A stretch of 64,000 nt of DNA. It comes from Ampullaceana balthica. Lineage: Eukaryota; Mollusca; Gastropoda; Lymnaeidae. Below are positions 33,201 to 44,809 of the stretch, piece by piece. Position numbers and translations under genes: made by a program. The stretch is taken from contig CALYLW010000542.1 in assembly GCA_944989445.1 (NCBI GenBank), positions 124,001 through 188,000 of the forward strand. The letters are read 5' to 3'. Positions within the stretch are counted from its first letter, which is position 1; every line of letters begins with the position of its first letter. Below the pieces are notes generated by a model that saw only the letters and a list, made by a program, of their open reading frames with translations, did not search any database and was not told the origin of the DNA.

Positions 33201-34228
33201 ACCATTTTGTAGGCTATCCCAATTATTAGTGCTAACCCCAACTCCTCGTTTGTACACAACCCGAATCATATTCATATCTTAGCGCTCGCCCCCCCCCCAT
33301 CTTTTTACATCGCATTACACAACCCTTTGTAATTACGTACACCACAACTAAATTGCGATATGTTAAAGCAGGGGTCGGGAAACTTTTTGTCTGAGAGAGC
33401 CATAGACACCACCTATTTTGAAAAGTAATTCTGTGAGAGCCATACATTATGTTTAAAACTAAAAATTCAAGTAAATGTGCGCATTTTGAGTAATTTCAAC
33501 AATAAAAATACAATAATCAGGATTTCTGAATTCTTTTCTTATAACATTGTTATGCTGTGTTTTTTTATATGCCATTAATATGTAGTTCACAGGAGTCTGA
33601 ATAAAGGTGGTTTAAAAAAATAAATAATTGAACATATTTCTGAGAGCCAGATCCAGCCATCAATAGAGTCACATATGGCTCGCGAGCCATGGTTTCCCGA
33701 CCCCTGTGTTAAAGGATCTCACTAATCACAGTTATCTTCAATTAATCTTGTTGTTTATAGAAGCTTAAGTCAGGCTCTTGTTTTACCGAGAGTATAATTT
33801 ATTTTTACAATACTTTAAGAGTGTAAAGATAAATCAAAACAATTACTTTAATGCGTTATTATAACACAGATAGTACATTTTAATTTCAAGACACCCCCCA
33901 CAACAAACAAAAAATTAATAATCTGAGTTTTCTTTCACATCTTAAAGAAATCAGTAGCCGGAGCCGATGATTATAAATAATATAAATAGCTATGTAGATT
34001 ATTAACATTTTAAAAATGAGCCATGCAATGATACTTTCTAATAGTGATTAAGTGGGGATTTTTTTTAAAACGCTTATTACAACCACAAAAATATCATCAT
34101 AAATTTGTGAAGCATTATGTCATGGGAAAAAATAAGATGGTAACAATTTAAATAATGAAATTACCGCCAAATGTTGTCGCTGCAAAGCAGACGGTAACCA
34201 ATACAGTGTATCCAATTGAACACATCAT
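24274..34228 (-). CDS. Predicted secreted cysteine-containing protein, 7 exons, 333 aa, family not recognised
   Basis: Exons on the minus strand: 34228-34165, 29269-29116, 28484-28348, 27283-27130, 26890-26731, 26042-25884 and 24447-24274. All six introns are GT-AG with compatible phase, and the joined frame has 333 codons plus stop. Exon 1 encodes MMCSIGYTVLVTVCFAATTF, a classic signal peptide with likely cleavage near residue 22. The mature part has 11 cysteines, all in exons 2-6, with spacing suggesting disulphides, and NSS and NES sequons. A Lys/Arg-rich stretch (about residues 300-317) precedes the C-terminus. Exon 7 could instead end at 24340 (GAAG|GTAAAA) and continue further. I do not recognise the fold and assign no function. 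It converges on OSGEP. Intron 1 holds a hAT transposon and intron 3 a LINE fragment. Confidence 0.75.
24545..25000 (+). pseudogene. LINE reverse-transcriptase C-terminal remnant
   Basis: With several stops and frame breaks, this reads like the end of a non-LTR polymerase protein. A block like L-V-RSILEYA-..-NPSTK-N is followed by a QKGCKIHYGK-like segment and LEDRITKSK. It ends with a YKSSFFSSGIWAWN-LP segment, which corresponds to the conserved F-P-R-I-WN-LP terminus of such proteins. It sits antisense in the last intron of the secreted-protein gene. Its boundaries are not defined. Confidence 0.6.
25481..25889 (-). repeat. 42-bp minisatellite that contains the exon-6 splice donor
   Basis: On the minus strand the unit reads GACAGGTGAGTTGGTTGTAG then ACC(T/A)TGGGTAGGGAGGTGGTCA. 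The first occurrence is the real exon 6/intron junction of the secreted-protein gene (GGACAG|GTGAGTT, GT at 25883-25882). Eight further near-exact copies of CAG|GTGAGTTGG follow within the intron at about 42-45-base intervals, near 25842, 25800, 25758, 25716, 25674, 25631, 25586 and 25544, plus a diverged one near 25497. Reading past the true donor reaches TAG after four codons. Confidence 0.9.
26273..26662 (-). repeat. 31-bp minisatellite, ~12 copies
   Basis: The unit (plus strand) is GTACATTTCAGGCTATGAGG + GGCTGATGATT, with three copies having an extra TA. It fills much of the intron between exons 5 and 6 of the secreted-protein gene, ending about 70 bases from the exon 5 donor. Confidence 0.95.
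27490..27873 (+). mobile_element. LINE 3'-end fragment with 11-bp TSD
   Basis: The target duplication ACACAGAGGAT is exact at 27479-27489 and 27874-27884. The plus strand encodes the typical extreme C-terminus of a non-LTR protein (WRWIGHTLRKP, then GKRKRGRARNTWRRE, then WRSLVGGLCPWG). A short (AAC)n tail ends it, as for the LINE at 3822-5187. It is inserted antisense in intron 3 of the secreted-protein gene. Confidence 0.85.
30440..31990 (-). pseudogene. hAT (ZMYM1-like) transposase pseudogene
   Basis: Minus-strand fragments in order: a segment like MSRKHNG then HYVPCTAHSFNLVGKRAA (31674-31928), then VNSSYNENIAALEELATNEN (about 31520-31600), then a KFGFLTNLTELS block (about 31110-31180). 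Interrupted by the insert, it resumes as DDCLPSELVQF near 30540. These match the hAT transposase type annotated as zinc finger MYM-type 1-like. Stops and frame breaks show it is inactive. Confidence 0.7.
30573..31059 (-). mobile_element. 487-bp retroposon-like insert within the hAT transposase
   Basis: The 11-bp sequence TCGAAATCACT flanks it exactly (30562-30572 and 31060-31070). The transposase frame is interrupted here and resumes across the insert. The insert is much richer in G+C than its surroundings. It is unclassified; target length matches the LINEs in this window, so a SINE or LINE fragment is likely. The orientation is a guess. Confidence 0.6.
32620..32880 (+). repeat. 24-bp minisatellite, ~11 copies
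   Basis: The unit is ACGGAGGCTGGCACGGATAC + TGAC with point differences and one shortened copy. It is multiple of three in length, giving spurious open frames on both strands. It lies in intron 1 of the secreted-protein gene, just outside the hAT element. Confidence 0.95.
33369..33706. mobile_element. 338-bp hAT-type MITE
   Basis: The left end CAGGGGTCGGGAAAC and right end GTTTCCCGACCCCTG (with one base difference inside) are inverted repeats. The 8-bp duplication TGTTAAAG is exact at 33361-33368 and 33707-33714. The interior has GAGAGCCA and GGCTCGCGAGCCA motifs. A related but more decayed element is at 62746-62939. Confidence 0.9.
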
Positions 34229-35040
34229 CTTCAGATAAATAACCTGTTGACAGGAAATGTTTCTAGAATGAAATGCCTGAAATCCTAAATCCCTAGCGAC
34301 ACGTAGATTCTCGTGTTTCCTAAAAGTCTCTGATGAGATTTCCTCAGGCGGCTCCGAATTTAAGTACTAGCAACTATCCTAAAAGTTTCTGCCCACTTGT
34401 GCGGGGCACTTGAAACTGTTTTGTTTCCATAGTTGACGTTCCTCGCTAATGACGAAATGACACTTAATGACGTAATTACGTCGTGTTTAGCATAGCGACT
34501 AGCTGCTAACAATGCTTTTAAAGTCTGGATTAGAATCAGGTTTTTGGTTCCTCGGTCCAATAATTATAGTTCTGGGTCTAGAGGAGTGCTATGCGTCGGG
34601 TGAGGATTGATGCAGAGGAATGCTAGACCTCTGAAAAAAAGAAACATTCACTTATGCTATAGAAGGTTCCATACTATTAGGTAAAGTTTGTCTGATGTAG
34701 TTTAGATAAGATACTTAATGATAATGAATCGAGTGTAGAAAAACTTTTATTTCCTAACAATTCAACTTTTTAGAATAATCTCAAACTGGTTGCTAATTTT
34801 GTTTTCCAGATTATAATTCCATTTGATTCATGAAAAGGTATCCACCCCCCCCCCGCCCCAACTGAGATACATCTTGAAATCAAACGGCAACACTTTCCCC
34901 ATCATTACTAGCTGTTGAAATCAATCCCTCAAATTTATTAACACGAATGCTTTGATGGTGTATCTTTCTTAGAAATATACTGCAATAACAATCCTTTTCA
35001 GCTTTTTGAGGCCCCTATTAGTCCCTATCCTATACTATTA
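34229..35040. other. Upstream region of the secreted-protein gene
   Basis: This is the expected 5' UTR/promoter area of the minus-strand gene. No TATA box or initiator could be placed with confidence. It includes the AT-rich stretch and a C-tract at 34844-34857. No other gene is seen. Confidence 0.35.
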
Positions 35041-35044
35041 ACTC

Positions 35045-36083
35045 GTGAAGGATTCCGGATTCAAATTCAATGCTTCCGGATCTGTCATCAACTTTTACAA
35101 AACGCTCGTAAACACGTTTTTTGACTTGCTAGAGAGCTGAAATTTTCACAGTAGGTTTGGCTTGTGGGGAGGATAAAGCTATTAAATTTTCAGATCTATC
35201 GAATGTACCGTAATTAAATTAATGCATTTTTAGTTTATCTCTATATGTAGCAGCCAGATTTTGTTGACATTTTACGAGTCACGTTGAGTTAAGTTCAGCC
35301 ATCCGTGACGAAACATTTTAACTGCCCACTCCGTTTTAAAACAAAGGGTATTTAAGGCAATCTCTTCTGTAAATGTTTGTCGCATGTAAGCATGATAAAT
35401 ACTTTTTAGTTATGTCTCATATATAAGGGATTTATAGTCAAAAACTTTGTTTTTATGGGGTTGTTTAATTCAATCCCTTATATTAACTTCAACTTCGTCT
35501 CTTGGCGGCCTGTCGGGGCGGAAAAACAAAAGTAAATGAAACAAACGCGTAAAAAACAAAGTTTTTGACTATAAATCCCTTATATATGAGACATAACTAA
35601 AAGTATTAATTATGTTGAAACGCGACAAACATTTACAGACTGAATCTGTCTTAACTCCCCTTTGCTTTATAACCCCCCGGGGGGCGGGTGGGAGAGGGGA
35701 AAGGTCTGGTCACCGATCGCAGGACCGAGCTCAGCGGGACACGTAAAATGTAAACAAAAGCACGCCGGTACATCGACGGATGGCGTCAACGCGCGAACTG
35801 AACTGTCACTTGAAAAAAAAACAATAACAAACAGTGAAATTGAATTACGTACGTTGTATATAGATAAACTAAAAATGCATTAATTTAATTACCGTACGTT
35901 CGATCGATCTGAAACTTTGATATGATGCATTGTCAGGTGACACAAGTCTATGTGCCAAATTTTGGCTCGATGGCATCATGTGAAGTGGGTCATTTGTGAC
36001 TTTTGTTTTTTCCGCCCGACCGACGTACGAAGAGATGACGACAGAGAGACAAGATTTCGAAGTTAATATAAGGGATTTAAAAA
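35045..36083. mobile_element. Two dispersed-repeat copies, head to head
   Basis: The first copy of the 8699-9144 family is inverted (about 35045-35463). A short reverse 3' end follows (35470-35535), then a direct-orientation copy (35548-36083) that has TTATAAGGGATTT-type ends. The second copy contains an inserted GC-rich stretch around 35668-35740. Confidence 0.65.
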
Positions 36084-36301
36084 TGACACACTAGCCGTTG
36101 TGACAAAAATATTTTTCAGCTAAGTGGATCAGCGCACAAATGGAAATGAGTTAAGAATGTGTAAGTTTATATTGATAGAAAATTTCAAATTTTGCTCACA
36201 AATTTCGTTTCTAGATGAACTTGGCTAACAGGACATTTAACAGGACTTCATGAATGAAATTAAGTTTTAAAAATCTTTTGTTAACGCGTAGAAGTAGAAA
36301 A

Positions 36302-36641
36302 TAAAATGAACAAAAAAAACTTTTTTAAAAAGATGAGGCTCAGCTGCACTGAGGAATGTAGAATCTCGCATGAAAAAGCAGAAAATAATTTTTTAGTCAC
36401 TAACTAAGTAGTCACACAGGGGGACTCAGAACTTTTTTGTTAGTTGATAAAAATTTATATCTCACATTAAATACCACAATCGATCACAATAAATATCAAT
36501 AAATCTTAGAGTTCTGAGTCCCCCTGTGTGACTACTTAGTTAGTGACTAAAAAATTATTTTCTGATTTTTCATGCGAGATTATACATTCCTCACTGCAGC
36601 TGGGCCTCATCTTTTAAAAAAAGTTTTTTTGGTTCATTTTA
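36302..36641. repeat. Long inverted repeat, ~132-bp arms
   Basis: The left arm is 36302-36433 and the right arm 36510-36641. They are reverse complements with few differences (for example GAGGAATGTA, CTCGCATGAAAAA and CACAGGGGGACTCAGAACT in the left arm). The loop is about 76 bases and AT-rich. RNA from this region would fold into a long hairpin. The outer sequence resembles that of the inverted repeat at 47477-49081. Confidence 0.85.
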
Positions 36642-36914
36642 TCAAGAGTTTTGCAGTTCAAAGTCTGCGTGAAAATTTGAAACTTATGTTTTCCACTGGA
36701 CTTGAAAAAAGTTGTCGCTCTACTCGTTTGAACACGCCTCTGACTTGTTCATAGACTTGTAGTTTACTGTATCTAAAAATTTACAAAATTAATATTTGTT
36801 TATAAAAGTCAATTAGTGCCTTACTGCTGCACTACGGATCTCAATTATTAAATTAAATATTAAAAGCAAATAAAATGAAAAATATCAAATTTAAGAGTTC
36901 CCCTCACAATTTGT

Positions 36915-38046
36915 AAACACTTGCAGTGAGGGTGCTGTTAGAAATATGTACAACACGGTCAGTGAAACTGTAAACTTTATTAAAGCATCTGCCAAGCGTT
37001 TAAATATATATACAAACTCAAGCCATTGTGAAGATTCAACGCGACTTAAGAAATTCTGTGCTAAAAGGTGGACTCGACATGAAGAAACATGAAAACGGTT
37101 TGAAGAGAACATTTGTATTATACTTGAAACTCTGGCCGGCTTGACTCAAGATCATGATAGTCAAACATCTGTCAAAGCAAAAGGTCTCCGATTATCAATA
37201 CAGAATTTTCAGTTCATATATACGCTTGTCGTTGTTCATCACTACTTAAACTACACGAAACCGATTTCCTACTCATTGCAGTCTGTGGATCAGAATTTAG
37301 TTCGTGCCTCTAGTGAGTGCAAGGAGTTGATCGACCTTCTGAAATTGAAACGGAGCAATGACGATTCATGCAATTCATTGTTTGACGAGGCCTCCAAGTT
37401 AGCACAGAAATTGAATGTTGAGGTCAAAGCACCAAGAGTTACCACTAGACAACAGTACATATCAAATGCACAGAGACCGACAAATTCGGTGCAAGATTAC
37501 TTCAGACTAAATGTTCACAATTCCTTTTTTGGATCACCTAATAACAGAACTTCAAGACCGCATTTGTGCATATACAGGACGTTTGACAGCAGAAATGCTT
37601 ATGCCGCAACATATATCCAGTCTGACTAAGGATGGCATGGATAAAATTCGGGAAGCTTATGCGGCATTCATTAATCAGATGATCTTGATGTAGATATTGA
37701 GAGGTGGAAATTCAAACTTTCTGCGCGTGAAGGATAAGTCAGCAACACTGCCGTGTCTTTGCAAGACTGTTTTTTTTTACTCACGAAGGATTTATACCCA
37801 CATTTGCACACTGTTTTTCACGTACTTTTAACGATGCCTCTTACATCCGCCACAGCTGAACGCAGCTTCTCGGCGCTCCACCGTCTCAAGAGTTATATGC
37901 GTTCAACAATGGGATCAGAACGACTATCAGCTCTGGCACTGCTGCATGTTCACACCGACATATTTCCTGACGTGACTAAAGTCATAAAAGACTTCGATGC
38001 CACAGGAAATCGTAGAATTGTGTTTGCCTTTGACAATGATGACTGA
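36915..38046 (+). pseudogene. hAT transposase pseudogene with C-terminal dimerisation domain
   Basis: An early block (NFIKASAKRLNI, then KKFCAKRWTRHEE) is followed by a frame with SQTSVKAKGL and VTTRQQYISNAQRP (to 37629). A frame change follows. The terminal block 37753-38046 contains the hAT dimerisation signature (LTSATAERSFSALHRLKSYM..MG..RLSALALLHVH). At least one stop and one frameshift break it. It resembles the hAT proteins annotated as 52 kDa repressor of PKR inhibitor or ZMYM1-like. Transposon ends were not located. Confidence 0.75.
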
Positions 38047-38616
38047 TTTGCCAAGCAACGTGTTCACGTAAGGTATATGACGGTAAATATACTTAGGCTA
38101 GATTATGTTTGTAGCCCGTTCTTCGCGTAAAATGTTTGAAATATTGGTGAAATAGAAAAACATGATTAAAAATATGCCTGTTTTGCTTTATGTTTTGCTG
38201 GAGTACTTTTGCTAATATGAGACATATGAGTCACGGCATGTGGTGACATTTATTTGGCAGTATATGATTAAGAAGGGCTGATCAATGACGATAGGAGACG
38301 GGAAGGTGTGCGTCCATTTGTTTCAAAGCTGTGGGCGCGCCTGGCGACAGATGTGTGAATTGAAACTGAAAATGACAAATCGTTCTTCACCACTTCAAGA
38401 GAGAGAATTCGTGGCAGTGCAGATGAAAACATTTTTTAATTTAATTATATTTTTTTCAGGCAGAGTGAACCCCGATTGTGTAATCAAATGGAAAGCAAGA
38501 ATTTCGAGTCCAAACAAATTCAATTAAAAAATTTAAACCATAAAAGAAAATCAATAACGTCTATTTTCGCGATCATTTGACGTACGGAGGCAAGAAAATG
38601 ATTTTAAAATAAAACA

Positions 38617-38940
38617 AACCCGTAAAAACAAAGTTTTTGACTATAAATCCCTTATATATGAGACATAACTAACAGTATTGATTATTTTCAAACGCTACAA
38701 ACATTTACAGACTGAATCTGTCTTAAACTAAAAAATGCATTAATTTAATTACGGTACGTTTGATCGATCTGAAATTTTGATACGATGCATTGTTAGGTGA
38801 GACGGGCCCGTGTGCCAAATTTCAGCTGGATCACGGTAAGTGGGTCATTTTTGACTTTTGCCCAAGACAGAAAGACAGAGAGAGAGAGAGAGATTACGAC
38901 AGAGACGGCCAAGAAGTTAATATAAGGCATTTAAAAATTA
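38617..38940 (+). mobile_element. Dispersed repeat, shortened copy
   Basis: It starts AACCCGTAAAAACAAAGTTTT and ends AAGTTAATATAAGGCATTTA, with a (GA)n tract at 38876-38892. It lacks part of the middle found in the copy at 8699-9144. Confidence 0.7.
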
Positions 38941-39184
38941 AATACATCAAACGAATTGACTGGTGGCATGTATATGAATCTTTAAAATTTGACCCGAAAG
39001 AACTGACAAGAAAGCATGTTTATAAAAACGTATTAATAAATTCACACGTTTTCTCTTTTCAAATCTAAATTTTGAGATACTGAATGTATTATTTTTAAGC
39101 TACAGAAATTAAAAACATCAGTAATTAGAAGAGATGCCAATCCGTAGAAAACTTTCGTATTTAAACTTATTACATGTCAAGATT

Positions 39185-39492
39185 ACACACCCATTGACAG
39201 CTAAAACCTAACATATAACACACCCATTGATATCTCACACCTAACATATAACACACCCATTGACAGCTAAAACCTAACATATAACACACCCATTGATATC
39301 TCACACCTAACATATAACGCACCCATTGATATCTCAAAGCTAACATATAACACACCCATTGATATCTCACACCTAACATATAACACACCCAATGACAGCT
39401 GAAACCTAACATATAACACACCCATTGATATCTCACACTTAACATATAACTCACCCATTGACAGCTGAAACCTAACATATAACACACCCATT
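39185..39492 (-). repeat. 33-bp minisatellite, ~9 copies with alternating variants
   Basis: The unit is ACACACCCATTGATATCTCA + CACCTAACATATA. A variant unit has GACAGCTAAAACC in place of GATATCTCACACC, and the two variants partly alternate, implying amplification as dimers. Confidence 0.9.
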
Positions 39493-40605
39493 CTGACAAG
39501 CAACCTTAAAACCTCGCATGCACTCCTCCATAACCCCCTTAACAGAAAATCCAGACATACTTTTCCAATGTCCTGTTTTAGAGTTAGTTTTTGTCGATAA
39601 AATATACTCGTATTTTATGGTTGTTGCTTAATAAGTTAATAATCCTAAAAGTCAAATAGATGACCAAAGTGGAAGGCCAGCTGTTTGTCCAAAGTAGATA
39701 ACCAAATGGTTGTCTAAGGTTGATTACTATCTTATTGTCCAAAGTATCGAGTAGATGCTGTACTTCTCAATCCCCATCAAATTATATCAGAACTTGATTC
39801 AACAGATGGGAATACTCATACATGACCACTGTCGTGTAAACAATCCGCTGGGACTTGTGTTAGGAAGGGATAGGCCAAAGGTAATTGACATGCAGGCAAT
39901 GGTCAATTGGCTGTATTCGTTTGATTCCTATGTCCAGACTGACCTAAAGATTTGTTGGCCGGCGTAGGCCGATGTCAGGTGCGGCGTCAAATGGTGAGCT
40001 TTGTTTAGATTTGGTCAACTGCTGTGACCCGGATGTAATAGTGAGCTCATTGTCGCTTCTGTTGATAAGCGTCATATTCCACCCCCGCCCCGGGGATTGG
40101 GGAATCCCCCTTGGATTAATATGCCTGCAGTCAGTCTCAGATGTACTTGAGTGAATTTTCCAAAATGAATCTCAAAAGCTATATAGTAACACAAGATTAT
40201 ATGTTTAATTGGGGACATTTAAAAATGGATTTATAAGTCACACTTCTCTAGGAAAAGGGATTCAAGATTGTATTATTTATGATGATTACTTTCTTCTACA
40301 GCGCTAACTTTCCAAGCTAGTCCAGCAAGCTCGTTGCACTCTGATCTTTAAAAACTCATTTCAATAAGCCAAGTCATTAAAATGTTCTCAATAAATGTTT
40401 CTTTTTTGCCGCACGCCCTCAATGATTTGGGAAAACAGCTCAATAACTTTGTTGCAGCTGATTCGAAAGAGCGCTCATGAACTATATTAACTACGTGTCT
40501 TGAAGTTCGCTCTTTCTAATAATGCGGTACTGATCCATCCATACAGCAGTAAGTCAGCGACAGGATTGTGTGAAATGTTCGCTCAGTTATTTATGTACCA
40601 ATGTG

Positions 40606-40879
40606 GAATCAAGTTTGATTCTGACTATCAGTAACGATCAAAATCAAAGACTAATACTGAATACCAGTAGGGATCAAAGACTAATACTGAATACCAGTAG
40701 GGATCAAAGACTAATACTGAATACCAGTAGGGATCAAAGACTAATACTGAATACCAGTAGGGATCAAAGACTAATACTGAATACCAGTAGGAATCAAAGA
40801 CTAATTCTGACTACCAGTAGGAATCAAAGACTAATTCTGACTACCAGTAGGAACCAAAGACTAATTCTGACTACCAACA
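40606..40879 (+). repeat. 30-bp minisatellite, ~8-9 copies
   Basis: The unit is GATCAAAGACTAATACTGAA + TACCAGTAGG. Copies at both ends have diverged (TAATTCTGACTACC). The array ends 14 bases before a hAT element. Confidence 0.9.
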
Positions 40880-40892
40880 GCGAACCGAGATT

Positions 40893-42024
40893 CAGGCCCG
40901 GATTTAAGAGACCCAGGGCCCCTAGGCACTTTTTACTTTGGGCCCCCAAACCATCTCAAAGCAATTTTGGAAATTTAGCAAATTAAATTCTGCAGTACAG
41001 AACATATAATTTGTTTTGACTTTAGTGACTTTAATAAACTTAAAAATAATATTCGTCTTCAGAGACATATCTCACAATGAAAGAAAATTTATCTACATTA
41101 GAAATGTCCGGAGTAGAGTCCACAGAAATAGAGAAATATTTTGCTTTTTTTTTCAGTCACGATTGTATTGTAATTATTTCTTTTTCTTCCTTTTCTGCCA
41201 TGATATTAATCATTTCATCGCATATTTTGACGAAAGATATGATGTTGTGCCACGTCCTTTGTTACCGTGGCGTTTTATGTGTAAGTCCAGAAAAGGATCA
41301 AACTCAGCCAAAACTTCTATGGTCATAACACTGTTCCCACTGTTTTTTTTTATAAAATCCAAATCAGAAAGTGAGCTCACAACAGCCACAATGCGCCTCA
41401 AAACCTATTCGGTGGCTCCCTGGCTTCCTATTCCCCAATCTAACATTTTCCCTGTCAATATATTGGTGACCAAAGGTATATAGGTGAAATTGTAGAAGGC
41501 CCTCTAGTTAAATGCATTAAAACGAACTTCATTGAAACCTTTGGCAGGTCCCCATAAACTACCTGTGACATCTCCCTGGCCTCTGGTCAAGTCAGTCGAC
41601 ATTAAAAAAATTGTTCTCCCGGTCCCTGTCAATTATCTGTAATCTGAAACCCAAATCCCGGCTCGGGTAGTGTCTTGTCCTGTGTGTGGTATGGGGAGGG
41701 GGGAAGTCGGGTTCGTGTCGTTTTTACTGGAGGTGCAATCTGTCACACCCAACCTACGCCCTACGCCTTCTCCAAAATATCGCAACATCAGCCCCGAACG
41801 CGGCTTACAGTGACAAACCAACACAAACAAACCCCGTGCACTTGACTACAGGGCAGTGTATGCAAAATGTAGTAAAACTATTTATTATACTATTATTTTC
41901 GATAAAGCTTTTTGATAATGAAGCCAAGCTTTTGGGCTTATGTAAAGATATCACCACCGGGGCCCCTTGACTGGCTGGGGCCCTAGGCCCGGGCCTTGTG
42001 GGCCTAGGCGGAAATCCGGCCCTG
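40893..42024. mobile_element. Non-autonomous hAT element, copy A
   Basis: The ends are CAGGCCCGGATTTAAG on the left and, as inverse, CAGGGCCGGATTTCCGC on the right. The duplication CCGAGATT is exact at 40885-40892 and 42025-42032. It is 1132 bp with no intact transposase. It is highly similar to copy B at 47613-48774, including the internal blocks TTCAGAGACATATCTCACAA and GGGGCCCTAGGCCCGGGCC. Confidence 0.92.
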
Positions 42025-42179
42025 CCGAGATTACTTTGATGCACGAAATAAGGTCCACATTTCTCCTGGCAACCCAGAGGATGAACATGGTACCATAAAA
42101 ATTGAAGAGTAATACTCATTCTTATTTAAGTAAAAATTTCATTGTAATATTCCATCTATGATATTAAGCATCCTAATTA

Positions 42180-42445
42180 GGGGCCGTCCATAAAGACCAT
42201 TTTTAATCCCCCTCCCCCTGTCATAAACTGTCACAAATCTCGGGATCCCCCCCCCCTTTTTTTTTAAAAGTACGTCACACTTTCGAACAAAACATCTTTT
42301 TTATTAACAAAATAATGAAATATTTAATATGAAACACCGTGATGTCACACATGGCCGGACCCCCACTCTCTCCCCTGTCACAAACTGTCACACTTCATTC
42401 CACCCCCACGCCCTCTGGAGCGTGACGTACTTTATGGACGGCCCC
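42180..42445. mobile_element. 266-bp PIF/Harbinger-like MITE
   Basis: The ends GGGGCCGTCCATAAAG and CTTTATGGACGGCCCC are perfect inverted repeats. TTA lies on each side (42177-42179 and 42446-42448), the target duplication length of PIF/Harbinger. The interior has TGTCACA..CGTCAC motifs. A decayed piece with GGACGGCCCCTT is at about 32409. Confidence 0.75.
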
Positions 42446-42452
42446 TTATGTT

Positions 42453-42625
42453 TTAAGTAACATTTCCAGTCATTAATTTTGCTAAGGATGTTTGTAAGTA
42501 ACATTTAAAACCTTAATTTCGCTATGCATGTTTGTAAGCAACAGTTCAGTCATTAATTTTTCTACGTTTGTTTGTAAGTAACATTCCATTCGTTAACTTC
42601 GCCACGCATGTTTGCTGATGACATT
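42453..42625 (+). repeat. Degenerate ~50-bp tandem repeat, ~3-4 copies
   Basis: Copies share TGTTTGTAAGTAACATT followed by CATTAATTTCGCTA with frequent differences. Confidence 0.6.
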
Positions 42626-44039
42626 CCATAACACTCCTCCGCGCCCCTCCCCCCGTTAAACGTCATAAAGACATAATCGTAGAGAGAATTCTGCAGGCCA
42701 ATTAGCGCCCGACTGTGGGTTGATAAATGGGGCGATTGATACTGGATACAAACACGCACTTGTGGATTGTGTGCATGGCGCTCGGTGGATAATGCACCAA
42801 GCGGACTGTTTTCACTCATTCTAATCACTGGGTGGGAAGATGGCGAGGTGTGGAGTGGGTGTATGGGGGGTAACTCTGCCAGTGAGGGTAGGGGCACTCA
42901 TTCAACACAGGGCTGAAAACGCCGATCTATGAATTTCTGAGTAATTACCCGAAACAAGCACACAGGGATTCTGATAATAGCTAAAGTGTTACCCCAGGTG
43001 TCGATGAGTAGTAGTTGTTAGAATGGAATGAGGAGTGTGTCTTGTTGTCTAAGAGCAATTATTATTTTTGGTTTAAATTCATACACCGTGGCGTTATGAG
43101 ATCCGAGCGCTCTAACACCCGGAAAACTAAACCGAACATTTTTAGCAATAATCGCATGGATTTCAAACTCCTCTATAAAATCCAAATCTCAGGAGGTTTT
43201 TTTTCTCTCCTTCTTTTTGATTGTACATTTAGCGTTCGCCTTAAATACTACAGAAATCACCAAACTTTCACAGCACATAAATATAGTGTATAGAGTGTAG
43301 AGAACGGACATTGTCAATCACGACAGTCGAAGAACGATATAAAGGCGTTTTCTATCGGAATCTGCAGGGAAAACAAAACATCTTGTGTGACTCAAGACAA
43401 CTGCTGGTTTTTGTAAATGTTAATGGTAATAAATTGTTAAATTTTACACTGAAACAAAACAAAAAGCGCAGTGACCTCACAAAGAGAGATCAGTCGTTAT
43501 AGTTGAATATAAACAAAGATTCGGCACTTAGCAACAACTCAGTGTATGTTGGGGGTAGATTGGGAAACTAACTACTCTGTTCAGGATGGAACCATCGACT
43601 GTATTAGTTGTCGGTTTTGGGAAATTAAAATTGCCATCGAGGAAGGACGTCCCACTCCTTACACTTATAAGAACACCAACCCACCTATTCCTCCAATGAC
43701 AGCCGTCTTTTCAATAACGCTTAATGTTATACGCAAAGTATATGTAATCAACATTTTGGAAACGTTCTTAAAATAATTTCCCCTAGAGTTTTTTAAATTT
43801 TATTTTAAAAGTTAATCACAATAGAGGTAGAGAATGAAGTTGAAATAAAACTTTCTTTAAAAAAGTTCTTTGTCATATATATATCATACACATAAGAAAT
43901 ATACCCGCGCTTTGTAACGGGAGTGTGCTGACCCTTTTCCCCAGTATTAGTTGCTGGTTATTACATTTTTTTGCCAATTTATTTATCAGATTTATCTATT
44001 ACCAAACATTTGGATAATAGTTCCCGTAAATTTAAAAAA
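42626..44039. other. No gene recognised
   Basis: Open frames at 42562-42897 (minus), 43015-43293 and 43546-43776 (plus) have no motif, repeat structure or splice context that I recognise. Their lengths are within chance expectation. Confidence 0.4.
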
Positions 44040-44460
44040 AACCCGTAAAAACCCAAGTTTTTGACTATAAATCCTTTATGAACGAGACATAACTAAAAGA
44101 CTGTTCATTATAATACGCAGCGCAAGACCATCCAAAAATACAAAATTGTAGTTATGTGGGGTAAAACATGTTTAATATAATGCGCACCGATCAGGAATAT
44201 GTTTATAAAAAGTGTTGTCAATAAATTACGCACCTTATTGCGCGACAGGAAAGGTTGTTCAATATAATACGCACCACGACACTTAAGCATAAAAAGTTAA
44301 CATGTTACATAGAGATAAATAAAGATAACCTAAAAGTTCAGTAATTTATTTATGGTACATTCGATTTATCTGAAATTTTGATACATCATTTTTATCATCG
44401 GCACGAGTTTGCGAAATTTCAGCTCACTAGCTTATGAGGAAGTGGGCTAAATCGATCAAT
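44040..44460 (+). mobile_element. Dispersed repeat, diverged copy
   Basis: It starts ACCCGTAAAAACCCAAGTTT, has TTCATTATAATACGCAGC repeated three times in varying form, then TTCGATTTATCTGAAATTTT. It has lost the normal right end. Confidence 0.6.
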
Positions 44461-44809
44461 ATCGATTCAATATCGAAATGAGATTTAATATTTCTCTATT
44501 TGTCTCAACATTTTCTGACATTTTAATTGATGGCTTTCGGGGAAAAGGGACAATTACAAAAAAATATACGTAAACCTTTTGCAGGTTAAAATGAACCGTC
44601 CTGACAAATTTGGTCCCCGTCCGTCATTTGGTTTTTCCGTGATTGTGGAACTTACAGTCGAAAAAGTGAAACATACAAACGTACAAAGATACAAACACCA
44701 ACTGAGCTTTATATATATACACACGGTACACTCAAATTATAATAATAATTATTATTACATGACACTGCAGCAAAATTTTAGTTTATTTTCGTACTGCTAT
44801 TAGTTTTTG

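Noticed and set aside
43015..43776. Several 60-90-codon plus-strand frames
   Set aside because: Lengths expected by chance; no homology recognised.
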